Under the pieces are notes generated by a model, which searched no databases, had not been told where the DNA came from, and was given only the letters and a program-made list of their open reading frames with translations. The position numbers and the translations under genes were made by a program. Shown here in pieces: positions 13,790-23,245 of a stretch of 64,000 bases of DNA. Source of the DNA: Solimonas variicoloris DSM 15731 (lineage in GTDB: Bacteria; Pseudomonadota; Gammaproteobacteria; Nevskiales; Nevskiaceae); NCBI RefSeq assembly GCF_000382285.1, contig NZ_KB907925.1, forward strand, positions 124,001 through 188,000, given 5' to 3'. How positions within the stretch are numbered: the first letter of the stretch is position 1; each line of letters begins with the position of its first letter.

Positions 13790-16693
13790 CTACTGCAGCT
13801 TCAGCTCCATGCGCACCATGCCCTCGTCGCCCGGCTTCGCCGCGGCGCCGTTGGTGATGAAAATGCGTTCGGCGCTGAGATCGGGCTTGGCCAGCAGCGC
13901 CCCCTGCACGGCCTGCGCGCGCGCGTGGCCAAGCTGCTGCAGCGCTTCGTCGGACGGCGCCAGTCTGGCGAGCAGCAGCGGTTCGACGTAGGCAATGCGC
14001 GCCGCCGTCTCGTCGCTGCCGTCCGGATATTTCACCGGCTGCTTCAGCAGCTCCCGGTGCAGCTTCTCGAAGGCCCGCAGGCGCGCCTTGTCGTCGGCGA
14101 GATCGGCCGGCAGCCGCGCGGCGAGCGCGCTGCGCGCCAGGGCGTCGCGGTCGGCATCGGCGACGATGACCGGCACTTCGAGCTTGAGCTGCGGCCGCTC
14201 GACGAGGGCCTTGCCGAGGGTATCGAGCTTGCCGGCAGCGCGCGCCGTCAGCGTCGCGGCACCGGCCGGGAAGTCGACGTACGACAGCTCGTCGCCGCCG
14301 CCGAACAGCGAGCCGAGCGCGGCGAACGGCGCGGTGACGATCTTCGTCACGATGTTGCCGAGCACCTTCCAGACGATCTTGCCGTACTTGAAGTCCGGAT
14401 CGTCGAGGCTGCCGCGCACCGGCAGTTCGAGATCGATGACACCGCGGCGGTCCTTGAGCAAGGCGACGGCGAGCTTGATCGGCAGCGGCGCCGCATCCTT
14501 CGAGTTGGTCGCTTCGCCGAATTCGAGCTGGTCGACGATGACGTGGTGCTCGGCTTCGAGCTCGCGGGCGCTGATCTTGTACGACAGCTCCGTGGTCAGC
14601 TTGCCCTTGGCGATGTTGTAGCCGGCGAACTTGCCGGAATACGGATTGAACGTGGTCAGTTCCATGTTGCGGAAGGCGAGCGTCACGTCCGTGTATTCGG
14701 TCGCCGCGAGCAGGCTCGAAGTGCCGCGGATCTCGACCGGTGAATAGCGGTCGACCTGGCCGTCGAGCCGGATCGTCGCCCGCGATTTCGGATCGCTGGA
14801 AAGATTGCTCACGCCGCCGCGCAGCTTGACGATGCCGGCCGCGAACGAGGGCTCGATCGAGCGATCGGCGAAGAAGGCCGAGCCGTCGTTGATGCGGATT
14901 TCCTTGACGCGGATCGGCATCGCCGCGCCGGCGGCGCCGCTCTTCGCCGTCTTCGGCGGCGGCGCGGCGCTCGCCGCGGCCGGTGCCGCCGGCTTGAGGA
15001 TCTGCGCGACGTTGAGCGTCTGGTCGGGATTGATCACGACGCGGCCGTAGGGCTGCGTCAGCGTGATGCGCTCGATGCCGAGCCGGTCGGGCGCCAGCGA
15101 GAAATCGATGCCGGCGATCGCCAGCTGCTTCCAGCGCGCGAAATCGTCGTGCGGCCCCTGGCCCTCGCCGCTGCCACTGGCGCGAAAGCCGTCGACCTTC
15201 ACGCCGCCGCGAAAGCGCAGCGGCATCGTGCCATCCGCCGCCTGCGCGAGGTCGAGATCGCCTTTGACGGCCAGCGTGCCGCTGTGCACGGTCGCTTCGG
15301 CCGCCTGCGCCACGTAAGGCTGCACGGACGCGAGCGGGAAGCCGTCGAGCTGCAGCGCGAGCTGCGCGCTCAGCGGCTGCAGGCGCGTCGTGCCGCGCGC
15401 CGACAGCTGGGCGCGGCCGTCGATGCCGAGCTGCGCGTCGATATCGAGTGTGGCGTCCGCATCGTTGCGGTAGCCGCCGACGCTCGCCGCGATCGGTGCC
15501 AGCATGAAGCGCGCCGCCGGTTGCGTGGTGCGGTCCTCGAAGGCGACGGCGGCATCGCTGAGCTGCACGCGCGCGACGGCGATGCGCATCGGCGGCGCCG
15601 TCGCGTCGGCCGGCGCGGCCGGCGCTTCCTTGGCAGGCGCGGCGGCGGCCTTTGCCGGCTCGCCGCCGGCGAGCTTCATCAGATTGAGGCTGCCATCACG
15701 CTCGCGGCGCACGTCGAGCTTCGCGCCGTCGATGGTCACGGCCTTGATCGTCAGCTCGCGGCGCGCGAGCGAGAAAGCCAGCGTGTCGACGCCGAGCTGC
15801 CGCACGGCGACCGGCGGTGCGCCGTCGCCGCCATCGCGCGCAGCGACGGCGACGTCGCGCAGGGTGATCGCCGGCAGCGTCACGCCGACATCGAGCGCCG
15901 GTTGCAGTGCGAACGTGTAGTGCCCGTTCAGATCGATGCTGCCGGAGCGCAGCTGCACCGGCAGCTGGTCCTGCAGATAGTCGGCGATGGTCGTGGCGAG
16001 CAGACCATGCACGCCAAAATCGCCCTGCGAGCCGAGCGGCTGCACGGTGAATTTTCCGGACCAGTCGAAGCGCTCGCCGGCGGCGCTCGCCGCGTCGAAG
16101 CGGTAGACGTTCTGGTAGTCCGCGGTCGTGCGGAAATCGGTGAGCGCGAAGCGGATCGGCTTGAGTTCAGTGCGGAACGGCTGCGGCCGGCTGCGGTCCT
16201 CGAAGGCGACACGGCCGTCGCTGACCGTCAGCGCGCCGACCCGGATGCGCGGGATCGTCGCCGCTTCGCTTGCGGCCGGCTTGGGTTCTTCCGCGGGCGG
16301 GGCGAGCCTGGCGAGATTGAGCGTGCCGTCGGCGGCGATGACGACGTTGACGTCCGGTCCGGCCAGCGTCAGTTCCTTGAAGGCGATCGAGCGCGTGAAC
16401 AGCGAGGTCCACGGCTCGAAATTGACGACCAGCGAGGAGAAGCCGAGCAGCGGCGCGCCGGCCGCCTCGGTCAGCTTGAGGTCGTCGACGCGGACCACGA
16501 AGGTGTAGGGATTGAAGCGCAGCGCGCCGATCGCGAGGTGGCGGCCGAGCTGCTGCTCGACGTAGTCGCCGAGCGCCGAGCGCGCGACGTGCGGCACCAG
16601 CAGGAAGCCGAGCAGCGTGTACAGCAGCAGCATGCCGGCCGTCACGCTCAAGGCCACCCACCGACGGCGCAGCAGGGTCAGGAAGGCGTGCAT
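13790..16693 (-). CDS. DUF748/AsmA-like large envelope protein
   Basis: A 967-residue protein with one N-terminal membrane anchor (residues 13-35), then long repetitive beta-rich segments (for example LTLAGPDVNVVIAADGTLNL, VTIDGAKLDVRRERDGSLNL and LTQPYGRVVINPDQTLNVAQ) that are typical of DUF748/AsmA-family proteins. Such proteins are anchored in the inner membrane with a periplasmic beta-groove body and are implicated in lipid transport to the outer membrane. Ala/Pro-rich linkers occur near residues 340-365 and 600-620. The C-terminal region (VIVADADRDALARSALAAR onward) resembles the end seen in DUF748 members. The length is within the family range. Confidence 0.85.
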   Translation of the reverse strand: MHAFLTLLRRRWVALSVTAGMLLLYTLLGFLLVPHVARSALGDYVEQQLGRHLAIGALRFNPYTFVVRVDDLKLTEAAGAPLLGFSSLVVNFEPWTSLFTRSIAFKELTLAGPDVNVVIAADGTLNLARLAPPAEEPKPAASEAATIPRIRVGALTVSDGRVAFEDRSRPQPFRTELKPIRFALTDFRTTADYQNVYRFDAASAAGERFDWSGKFTVQPLGSQGDFGVHGLLATTIADYLQDQLPVQLRSGSIDLNGHYTFALQPALDVGVTLPAITLRDVAVAARDGGDGAPPVAVRQLGVDTLAFSLARRELTIKAVTIDGAKLDVRRERDGSLNLMKLAGGEPAKAAAAPAKEAPAAPADATAPPMRIAVARVQLSDAAVAFEDRTTQPAARFMLAPIAASVGGYRNDADATLDIDAQLGIDGRAQLSARGTTRLQPLSAQLALQLDGFPLASVQPYVAQAAEATVHSGTLAVKGDLDLAQAADGTMPLRFRGGVKVDGFRASGSGEGQGPHDDFARWKQLAIAGIDFSLAPDRLGIERITLTQPYGRVVINPDQTLNVAQILKPAAPAAASAAPPPKTAKSGAAGAAMPIRVKEIRINDGSAFFADRSIEPSFAAGIVKLRGGVSNLSSDPKSRATIRLDGQVDRYSPVEIRGTSSLLAATEYTDVTLAFRNMELTTFNPYSGKFAGYNIAKGKLTTELSYKISARELEAEHHVIVDQLEFGEATNSKDAAPLPIKLAVALLKDRRGVIDLELPVRGSLDDPDFKYGKIVWKVLGNIVTKIVTAPFAALGSLFGGGDELSYVDFPAGAATLTARAAGKLDTLGKALVERPQLKLEVPVIVADADRDALARSALAARLPADLADDKARLRAFEKLHRELLKQPVKYPDGSDETAARIAYVEPLLLARLAPSDEALQQLGHARAQAVQGALLAKPDLSAERIFITNGAAAKPGDEGMVRMELKLQ

Positions 16694-16974
16694 GGCCTGA
16701 AGGCTCCGGAATCATCGCCGCGACTCGGCGGCGCGGATTCTGGCATGCGCACGCGGGCGCGCCCAAGGGCTGCGGCCGGAATGACGATCGCGGCCGTGCG
16801 GCGCGCCTGCGGATGGCGAGGGCGAAGCGGCGAAGGAAACGCCGGCGCGGCGCATGGCGCGAACCGATTCCTTCTTCCCGACGCTCGTCGGGACAGGGCG
16901 TTCATCGAAGCGGTCCGGCCACGCAGCAGGATCGGCCGGTTCCGGAGCGTTCGCCGGCGATGCGAAGCGCTGGC

Positions 16975-18015
16975 CTACAGCGGTGCGTCCTGCCGGCGGC
17001 GCGCCTGCGTCGGCGCCACGCCGAACCAGCGCAGGAAAGCGCGCGTGAAGGCGCTGAGTTCGGAATAGCCGAGCAGGCCGGCGATGTCGCCGACCGGCAG
17101 ATGGCGTTCGGCGAGATAGCGCGTCGCCAGCTCGCGGCGCACGTCCTCGACCAGCCCGGCGTAGCTGCAGCCGTGCGCGGCGAGGCGGCGCTGCAGGGTC
17201 CAGCGCGCGAGGCCAAGGGCCGCGGCGATCTGGTCGACATGCGGATAGCCGCTCGACAGCCGCGAGCGCAGCTCGCCGCGCACGCGGTCGATGAAGCCCA
17301 GCGCGCCGGTGCTGCCGGCGACGCGGCGCAGTTCCTCGCGCAGCGCGACGAAGGCGGCCGGATCGCGGCCCGGCATCGGCCGCTCGAGATCGCGGCAGCG
17401 GAACAGCAGCGCGTTGCTGCGCTGGCCGAAGCGCGCCGGCGCCGCGAAAGCCTGACGGTGCTCGCGGGCGTCGCCCGGCTGCGGATGCTCGAACTGCACC
17501 TCGTCCGGCGCCCAGTCGCGGCCCAGACAGCGGCGCAGCACGTTGGCGAACATGCCCATCGTCAGCTCGGCATCCTGGCGGCGCTCGACGATGCGGCCGT
17601 CGAGGATGCGGTATTCGAGGCGCAGCGTGTCGCCGCTGCGCGCGAAGCGCGTTTCGGTGACCTGCTGGTGGAACGGGAACAGCCCGGCGAAGGCTTCGAG
17701 GGCGGCGCCGAGCGTCGGCGCGGCGAGCGCGATATGGCCGATCAGGCCAAGCTGCTCGGGCTCGAACTGCTGGCCGAAGCGCAGGCCGAAGTTGGCATCG
17801 CCGGTGTCGGCGGCGGCCAGTTCCATCATCGCGCAGTAGGCGCCGAGATCGAGCGGCAGCAGCGGCTCGGCGATGCGCTCGGCCGGCACGCCAGCGCGTT
17901 CGAGCACGCGCGCGGCGTCGCCGCCCTCGGCGGCGATGAAGCGCGTCACGCCGCTCGCGGCGGCAGCCAGTACGTGCCGCGGCGGCGCGGCGTCCACAGT
18001 CCGGGCGATCGGCAT
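16975..18015 (-). CDS. AraC-family regulator, possibly of ethanolamine use
   Basis: A 346-residue protein with an arabinose-binding-type N-terminal domain (FGLRFGQQFEPEQLGLIGHI, LGAALEAFAGLFPFHQQ) and a C-terminal AraC helix-turn-helix (LARWTLQRRLAAHG, LPVGDIAGLLGYSELSAFTRAF). The ATG at 18015 has GAGGTGGG just upstream. It lies directly downstream of the eutB-eutC-permease operon but is separated from it by a strong terminator, so it has its own promoter or reads through. Control of the operon is a proximity-based inference; it is not the same subgroup as enteric EutR by any feature I can see. Confidence 0.88.
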   Translation of the reverse strand: MPIARTVDAAPPRHVLAAAASGVTRFIAAEGGDAARVLERAGVPAERIAEPLLPLDLGAYCAMMELAAADTGDANFGLRFGQQFEPEQLGLIGHIALAAPTLGAALEAFAGLFPFHQQVTETRFARSGDTLRLEYRILDGRIVERRQDAELTMGMFANVLRRCLGRDWAPDEVQFEHPQPGDAREHRQAFAAPARFGQRSNALLFRCRDLERPMPGRDPAAFVALREELRRVAGSTGALGFIDRVRGELRSRLSSGYPHVDQIAAALGLARWTLQRRLAAHGCSYAGLVEDVRRELATRYLAERHLPVGDIAGLLGYSELSAFTRAFLRWFGVAPTQARRRQDAPL

Positions 18016-18028
18016 CGGCCCACCTCGC

Positions 18029-18060
18029 AAAAATGGGGCCGCGACCCCCGTCGCGGCCCC
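18029..18060 (-). terminator. Rho-independent terminator after ethanolamine permease gene
   Basis: An eleven-base perfect stem, GGGGCCGCGAC (18035-18045) and GTCGCGGCCCC (18050-18060), has a four-base loop and, on the minus strand, a following run of five T. It lies between the permease stop codon and the AraC gene. Confidence 0.85.
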
Positions 18061-18168
18061 GCTACCGCTACCGCGCTCCCCGAGCCACCGTCTTGCACTC
18101 AGCAAGAAGCGTGCAAGCCGGCAGGCCGGCGCCGGGGAATTCCGCCCGGCGGCCGGGGAGCGGCCGAT

Positions 18169-19569
18169 TCAGCCCGGCGTCGCGCCGGGCGCGGCGCTGA
18201 GCATGGCGTCGGCTTGCAGCGCCTCGGCACGCGCGTTCTTGCTGAGGAAATAGAACACGAGGCTGATCGCGAACAGGCCGAGGAACAGCAGGAAGACGAT
18301 CTGGTTGAAGTAGATCATCGTCGCCAGGAACACGACGGCGAGGACCAGCGCGATCGCCGGGAAGAGCGGATAGAACGGCGCCCTGAACGGCCGCTCCAGC
18401 GTCGCCTCGGAGCGGCGCAGCTTGAACAGGCTCAGCATCGAGACGATGTAGAGCAGGATCGCGCCGAACACCGACATGGTGACGATGTTCGCGGTCAGCG
18501 GCTGGCCGCCGATCTGGACGAACGTATCCGAGAAGATCGCCAGGATGCCGATCGCACCGCCGGCGAGGATCGCCCAGTGCGGCGTCTTGCGCTTCGGGTG
18601 CACGGTGGCGAAGAAGCCCGGCAGGTAGCCGGCGCGCGCCATCGCGAAGATCTGCCGCGAGTAGCCCATGATGATGCCGTGGAACGAGGCGATCAGGCCG
18701 AACAGACCGATCCACACCAGCATGTGCAGCCAGCCGCTCGATTCGCCGACGACGATCTTCATCGCCTGCGGCAGCGGGTCGTTGATGTTCGACAGCTTCG
18801 ACCAGTCGCCGACGCCGCCGGCGAAGAACATCACGCCGAACGCCAGCACCACCAGCGTCAGGATGCCGCCGACGTAGGCTTTCGGAATGACCTTCTTCGG
18901 CTCCCGGGTTTCCTCGGCGGCCATCGCCGCGCCCTCGATGGCGAGGAAGAACCAGATCGCGAACGGAATCGCCGCGAAGATGCCGCCGATCGCCGCGCCC
19001 GAGAACGTCGACGCGCCGGCCCAGCCGTTGGCGGCGAAGTGGCTCCACGAGAAGCCGGGCGAGACCACGCCCATGAACACCAGCAGCTCGAAGATCGCCA
19101 GCAGCGTCACGCACAGCTCGAAGGTCGCGGCGATGGTGACGCCGGCGATGTTGAGCGTCATGAAGATCAGATACGCGCCGACCGCGGCCAGCTTCGGATC
19201 GAGTGCCGGAAACTGGACGTTGAGATAGGCGCCGATCGACAGCGCGATCGCCGGCGGCGCGAACACGAACTCGATCAGCGTCGCGAAGCCGGCGATGAAG
19301 CCGCCGAATGGCCCGAACGCGCGGTAGCTGTACGCGAACGGTCCGCCGGCGTGCGGAATCGCCGTGGTCAGCTCGGTGAAGCTGAAGATGAAGGTCGCGT
19401 ACATCACGGCGACCAGCGCCGTCGTGACCAGGAAGCCGAGCGTGCCGGCCGAGGCCCAGCCGTAGCTCCAGCCGAAGTATTCGCCGGAAATGACGAGGCC
19501 GACGGCGATGCCCCACAGATGCCAGCCACTCAGGCTCTTCTTGAGCACCGGCTTGGTTTCTTCACTCAT
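18169..19569 (-). CDS. eat: Ethanolamine permease (APC superfamily)
   Basis: A 466-residue amino acid-polyamine-organocation carrier with about 12 helices. The N-terminal block WGIAVGLVISGEYFGWSYGW and the segment TAIPHAGGPFAYSYRAFGPFGG are characteristic of the proton-coupled ethanolamine permease family, as is FFLAIEGAAMAAEETREPKK. It overlaps the eutC end in ATGAGTGA, so translational coupling is likely; GGGAGC stands before the ATG at 19569. It is the third gene of eutB-eutC-eat and imports the substrate of the two upstream gene products. Confidence 0.92.
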   Translation of the reverse strand: MSEETKPVLKKSLSGWHLWGIAVGLVISGEYFGWSYGWASAGTLGFLVTTALVAVMYATFIFSFTELTTAIPHAGGPFAYSYRAFGPFGGFIAGFATLIEFVFAPPAIALSIGAYLNVQFPALDPKLAAVGAYLIFMTLNIAGVTIAATFELCVTLLAIFELLVFMGVVSPGFSWSHFAANGWAGASTFSGAAIGGIFAAIPFAIWFFLAIEGAAMAAEETREPKKVIPKAYVGGILTLVVLAFGVMFFAGGVGDWSKLSNINDPLPQAMKIVVGESSGWLHMLVWIGLFGLIASFHGIIMGYSRQIFAMARAGYLPGFFATVHPKRKTPHWAILAGGAIGILAIFSDTFVQIGGQPLTANIVTMSVFGAILLYIVSMLSLFKLRRSEATLERPFRAPFYPLFPAIALVLAVVFLATMIYFNQIVFLLFLGLFAISLVFYFLSKNARAEALQADAMLSAAPGATPG

Positions 19570-20407
19570 GACTGCTGCTCCCAATGTCCCCAGAGGTGAT
19601 GGAGGTACCGCTGTTGCCCAGTGCCGCCGCCGGCGCGTCGAGCTTGAGCGCGACGCCGGTCAGGCGCAGGCGCCGCGCCTCGGCGAGCAGCCAGCACAGC
19701 GTGTCGGCGGCGCGCGCGTAGCCGAGCCCGTCGGCATGGATGTTCGAGATGCAGTTGCGCGCGGCGTCGCGGCAGCCGACGCGCGGCGCGTAGGTCAGGT
19801 AGATGCCGAGGCTGTCGGCGACCGACAGGCCTGGACGCTCGCCGATCAGCACCGCGACCAGGCGCGCGCCGAGCGCCTCGGCGACCTCGTCGCCGAGCGC
19901 GACGCGCGCCTGGCTGGCGAGCACCACCGGCGCCAGCCGCCAGCCGGCGAGCCGCGGCGCAAGCTGTGCGAGCAGCGGCGCGGCGTGCGCGTTGACGGCG
20001 GCCGCCGACAGGCCGTCGGCGACCACGAACGCCAGCTCGAAACCCGCGTCGCCGCCGGCCGCAGCCTGCAGCTGCGGCAGATCGTCGGCGTGCACGCGGC
20101 GGCCGAGGTCGGGACGGCGCAGGTAGACGGAACGGTCGGCGGCGCGCGAGCGCACGCGCAGCGGCGGCGCCGCGAAGGTGCCGGCCAGCTGCGCGGCGAT
20201 GGCGTCGAAATCGACGCGGCCGTGCACGGCGTCGCGGGCGCGGCTATGCGCCGCCTGGAAATCGAGCAGCGCCGCGGTCGGCAAGGCGTCGCCGGCGCGG
20301 CCGAGGCCGATGCGCGCGCGCGTCGCCGTTCGCCAGCGCGCGAACGGGTCCTGGCGCGGATCGTCGGACGGCGTGTCGGGCGGCAGTTCGTTCATCGTGC
20401 CCGTCAA
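19562..20407 (-). CDS. eutC: Ethanolamine ammonia-lyase small subunit
   Basis: A 281-residue EutC. The core blocks RARIGLGRAGDALPTAALLDFQ and FVVADGLSAAAVNAHAAPLL and LIGERPGLSVADSLGIYLT, plus the Cys-containing RDAARNCISNIHADGLGY near the C-terminus, are all conserved in the family. With EutB it forms the adenosylcobalamin-dependent enzyme that converts ethanolamine to acetaldehyde and ammonia. Its start overlaps the eutB stop by 4 nt and its end overlaps the permease start. Confidence 0.95.
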   Translation of the reverse strand: MTGTMNELPPDTPSDDPRQDPFARWRTATRARIGLGRAGDALPTAALLDFQAAHSRARDAVHGRVDFDAIAAQLAGTFAAPPLRVRSRAADRSVYLRRPDLGRRVHADDLPQLQAAAGGDAGFELAFVVADGLSAAAVNAHAAPLLAQLAPRLAGWRLAPVVLASQARVALGDEVAEALGARLVAVLIGERPGLSVADSLGIYLTYAPRVGCRDAARNCISNIHADGLGYARAADTLCWLLAEARRLRLTGVALKLDAPAAALGNSGTSITSGDIGSSSHE

Positions 20408-21795
20408 CCGTTCAGTGCCAGCAGCTGGCGCAGTGCGCGCGCATCGCGCGCCGGCGGCGGCAGCGCGCCGTTCGCGTCGAGCAGGCCGATGCGGGCGAGC
20501 CAGGCTTCGAACTCCGGCGCCGGCCGGCGCTCGGTGAGATGCCGCAGGCCCAGGACGTCGTGATACGACAGGCTCTGGTAGCTGAGCATCACGTCGTCGG
20601 CGCCCGGCACCGCGATCACGAAGTTGACGCCGGCCGTCGCCAGCAGCGTCATCAGCGTGTCCATGTCGTCCTGATCGGCTTCGGCGTGGTTGGTGTAGCA
20701 GACGTCGACGCCCATCGGCAGGCCGAGCAGCTTGCCGCAGCAGTGGTCCTCGAGGCCGGCGCGGATGATCTGCTTGGCGTCGTACAGATATTCCGGACCG
20801 ATGAAGCCGACCACCGTATTGACCAGCAGCGGCTCGAACGCGCGCGCCACCGCGTAGGCGCGCACCTCCATGGTCTGCTGGTCGACACCGTGGTGCGCGT
20901 CGGCCGACAGCGCCGAACCCTGGCCGGTCTCGAAGTACATGACGTTGTCGCCGACCGTGCCGCGCTTCAGCGAGCGCGCCGCGTCCAGGCCTTCGCGCAG
21001 CACGGCGAGATCGATGCCGAAACCGCGGTTGGCCGCTTCGCTGCCGGCGATCGACTGGAACACGAGATCAAGCGGCGCGCCGCGCTCGATCGCGCGCAGG
21101 CTGGTGGTGATGTGCGCGAGCACGCAGGACTGCGTCGGGATCTCGAAGCGCTGGCGCAGCTCGTCGAGCATGTCGAGCAGGCGAATGGTGTCCGGCACCG
21201 AATCGCTCGCCGGGTTGATGCCGATCACCGCGTCGCCGATGCCGAACAGCAGGCCGTCGAGCGTCGAGGCGGCGATGCCCATCGGATCGTCGGTCGGATG
21301 GTTCGGCTGCAGGCGCGAGCCGAGCCGGCCGGGCAGGCCGAGCGTGGTGCGAAACGCGGTGACGACGCGGCACTTGGCGGCCACCGCGATCAGATCCTGG
21401 TTGCGCATCAGCTTGCTGACCGCGGCGACCATTTCCGGCGTCAGGCCCGGCGCCAGCGCGCCCAGCGCCGCGCCGGTCGCGTCGTACGAGAGCAGCCAGT
21501 CGCGAAACTCGCCGACCGTCAGATGAGCGACCGGCGCGAAGGCCGCGGCGTCGTGCGTGTCGACGATCAGGCGCGTGACTTCGTCGTCCTCGTATGGCAC
21601 CAGCGCTTCGTCGAGGAAGTGGCGCAGCGGCAGCCCGGCGAGCACACGGCGCGCGGCGACGCGCTGCTCGTCGTTCTCAGCGGCCAGACCCGCCAGCTCG
21701 TCGCCCGAGCGCCGCGGCGACGCACAGGCCAGCACCGCCTTCAGATCGTCGAAGCGGTAGCCACGGGTGCCGATGCGGGTCTGGTACAGCGCCAT
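20404..21795 (-). CDS. eutB: Ethanolamine ammonia-lyase large subunit
   Basis: A 463-residue EutB of standard length. Conserved blocks include LMRNQDLIAVAAKC, LGLPGRLGSRLQPNHPTDD, GDAVIGINPASDS, FETGQGSALSADAHHGVDQ and the C-terminal DDVMLSYQSLSYHD. This TIM-barrel subunit holds the active site and B12 contact. It is first in the operon. No carboxysome-like shell proteins, EutA reactivase or acetaldehyde dehydrogenase are in the window, so this is the simple cytosolic type of ethanolamine pathway feeding nitrogen and possibly carbon metabolism. Confidence 0.96.
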   Translation of the reverse strand: MALYQTRIGTRGYRFDDLKAVLACASPRRSGDELAGLAAENDEQRVAARRVLAGLPLRHFLDEALVPYEDDEVTRLIVDTHDAAAFAPVAHLTVGEFRDWLLSYDATGAALGALAPGLTPEMVAAVSKLMRNQDLIAVAAKCRVVTAFRTTLGLPGRLGSRLQPNHPTDDPMGIAASTLDGLLFGIGDAVIGINPASDSVPDTIRLLDMLDELRQRFEIPTQSCVLAHITTSLRAIERGAPLDLVFQSIAGSEAANRGFGIDLAVLREGLDAARSLKRGTVGDNVMYFETGQGSALSADAHHGVDQQTMEVRAYAVARAFEPLLVNTVVGFIGPEYLYDAKQIIRAGLEDHCCGKLLGLPMGVDVCYTNHAEADQDDMDTLMTLLATAGVNFVIAVPGADDVMLSYQSLSYHDVLGLRHLTERRPAPEFEAWLARIGLLDANGALPPPARDARALRQLLALNG

Positions 21796-21905
21796 GAACG
21801 GATCGCAAAGCGAGTCCCGCGCGGGGACGACAGCCGTTCATACGCACGCGCTCTGCCAGCGCGTTTGACATCTGGACACAGGCCGCCGGGCGGCGGCCGC
21901 GGTCT

Positions 21906-22565
21906 TCAGTCGGCACTGCCCGCGGTCGGCGGGCTGACGCCAAGCTGTTGTTCAAGCTCGGCAATCCGCGCTTCGAGTGCCTCGATGCGGGCTTCCAGCG
22001 CGGCCATCCGGCCCGGCTCGGCGCGCCGTTCGGGCGCCGCCGCGCCCGCTTCCGGTGCCGGCACCGCATCGGCGCCGCACAGAAGATGCGCATAGCGCAC
22101 CGCCGACTGGCCCGGCGCGCGCGGCAGCTGCACGACCAGCGGCTGGGCGCGGTCGGCGAGGTCGTCGAGCGCGGCGCGCACGCCGTCGTCGTCGCCCGGG
22201 CCGTTGAGGCCGGACGCGTTGGCGCGCAGCTCGGCGATGGTCTGCGGGCCGCGCAACATCAGCGTCACCAGCACCGCCTGGGTCTGCGGCTTGAGCAGCA
22301 TCTGATGCAGAAACTGGTGCCGCCATTTCTGCGCCCGGCCGCTGAAGCTGTCGCGGCCGACCAGCTTGAGCTCCTCGAGCTGGTTCAGCGCGTTGCCGAC
22401 CTCGCCCTCGCCGAGCTGCATCACCGGACTGCGCGAGCTCTTCTGGTTGGCGGCCAGCATGATGGCGTTGACCGTCATCGGGTAGTACTGCGGCGTCGTC
22501 AGCGACTTCTCGACGAGCGAGGCGACGACGCGCGCCTCGTTCGGATTCAGCAGGATTTCGGACAT
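21906..22565 (-). CDS. YceH family protein (DUF480)
   Basis: A 219-residue protein with two winged-helix domains: LNPNEARVVASLVEKSLTTP, then YYPMTVNAIMLAANQKSSR, and RGPQTIAELRANASGL in the second. These are the signature segments of DUF480/YceH. The C-terminus is a short coiled coil (MAALEARIEALEARIAELEQQL). The ATG at 22565 fits the family start; longer upstream codons are unconserved. Function is unknown; DNA binding is suggested by the fold. Confidence 0.92.
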   Translation of the reverse strand: MSEILLNPNEARVVASLVEKSLTTPQYYPMTVNAIMLAANQKSSRSPVMQLGEGEVGNALNQLEELKLVGRDSFSGRAQKWRHQFLHQMLLKPQTQAVLVTLMLRGPQTIAELRANASGLNGPGDDDGVRAALDDLADRAQPLVVQLPRAPGQSAVRYAHLLCGADAVPAPEAGAAAPERRAEPGRMAALEARIEALEARIAELEQQLGVSPPTAGSAD

Positions 22566-22661
22566 GGATGCGCACGGGCAGGGCGTCGGGGGCCGCATCG
22601 TAGCCCAGCGCGGCAACGCGCGGGGCAGGGCCCGTCCGCCGGCGGGCCCCGTGCGCACCGG

Positions 22662-23198
22662 TCAGGCCGGCGTCGGGAAATCGAGCGTGGTGTCGTTGAT
22701 GCGGTTGACCATGTTCGTGAACAGGATCGCGGCGACGGCCTGCGGAATCTCGACCAGCTGGCGATCGGTGTAGCCGGCGGCGCGCAGCGCCTCGACGTGC
22801 TCGGCGGCCAGCGTGCCGCGCTCGCGCAGCAGGCGCAGCGCGAAACGGATCAGCGCGTCGATGCGGGCGTCCTCGGCGTAGGCGCCGCTGCGCAGCGCGC
22901 GCGCCTGCGCGTCGCTGTAGCCGGCGCGCTTGGCGGCGAGCGTGTGCGCGGCGATGCAGTAGTCGCAGCCGGTCGCCTCGCTGATCGCCAGATTGATCGC
23001 TTCCTGCTCGCGCGGCGCCAGCGATGCGCGCTTCAGCGCGGCGCCGTTCTGCAGGACCTGCGCGAGCACCAGCGGCGCGTGCGTGCCGATCGTCGCGTAC
23101 AGGTTCGGCACCTTGCCGATCGCGCGCTGCAGGCCGGCGTACAGCTCGGCGGTGTCGCCGGCGGCCCGGGCGATGGGGCTGATGGTGAGACGGCTCAT
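22662..23198 (-). CDS. Carboxymuconolactone decarboxylase/AhpD-like peroxidase-related protein
   Basis: A 178-residue all-helical protein with the AhpD core EQEAINLAISEATGCDYCIAAH: the CxxC redox pair at about residues 84-87 and the following His. The N-terminus (AELYAGLQRAIGKVPNLYATIGTHAPLV) matches the uncharacterised peroxidase-related subgroup. The likely role is thiol-dependent peroxide or alkyl-peroxide handling. It lies 47 nt downstream of the alpha/beta hydrolase and is probably in one transcript with it. Confidence 0.9.
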   Translation of the reverse strand: MSRLTISPIARAAGDTAELYAGLQRAIGKVPNLYATIGTHAPLVLAQVLQNGAALKRASLAPREQEAINLAISEATGCDYCIAAHTLAAKRAGYSDAQARALRSGAYAEDARIDALIRFALRLLRERGTLAAEHVEALRAAGYTDRQLVEIPQAVAAILFTNMVNRINDTTLDFPTPA

Positions 23199-23245
23199 GG
23201 CAATGCTCCTTTTGCTTCGGGGGGGGGAGGAACGGCAATCGGGAT

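Noticed and set aside
16813-19599. A 928-codon plus-strand open frame
   Set aside because: It is antisense to the AraC regulator and ethanolamine permease and has no recognisable domain.
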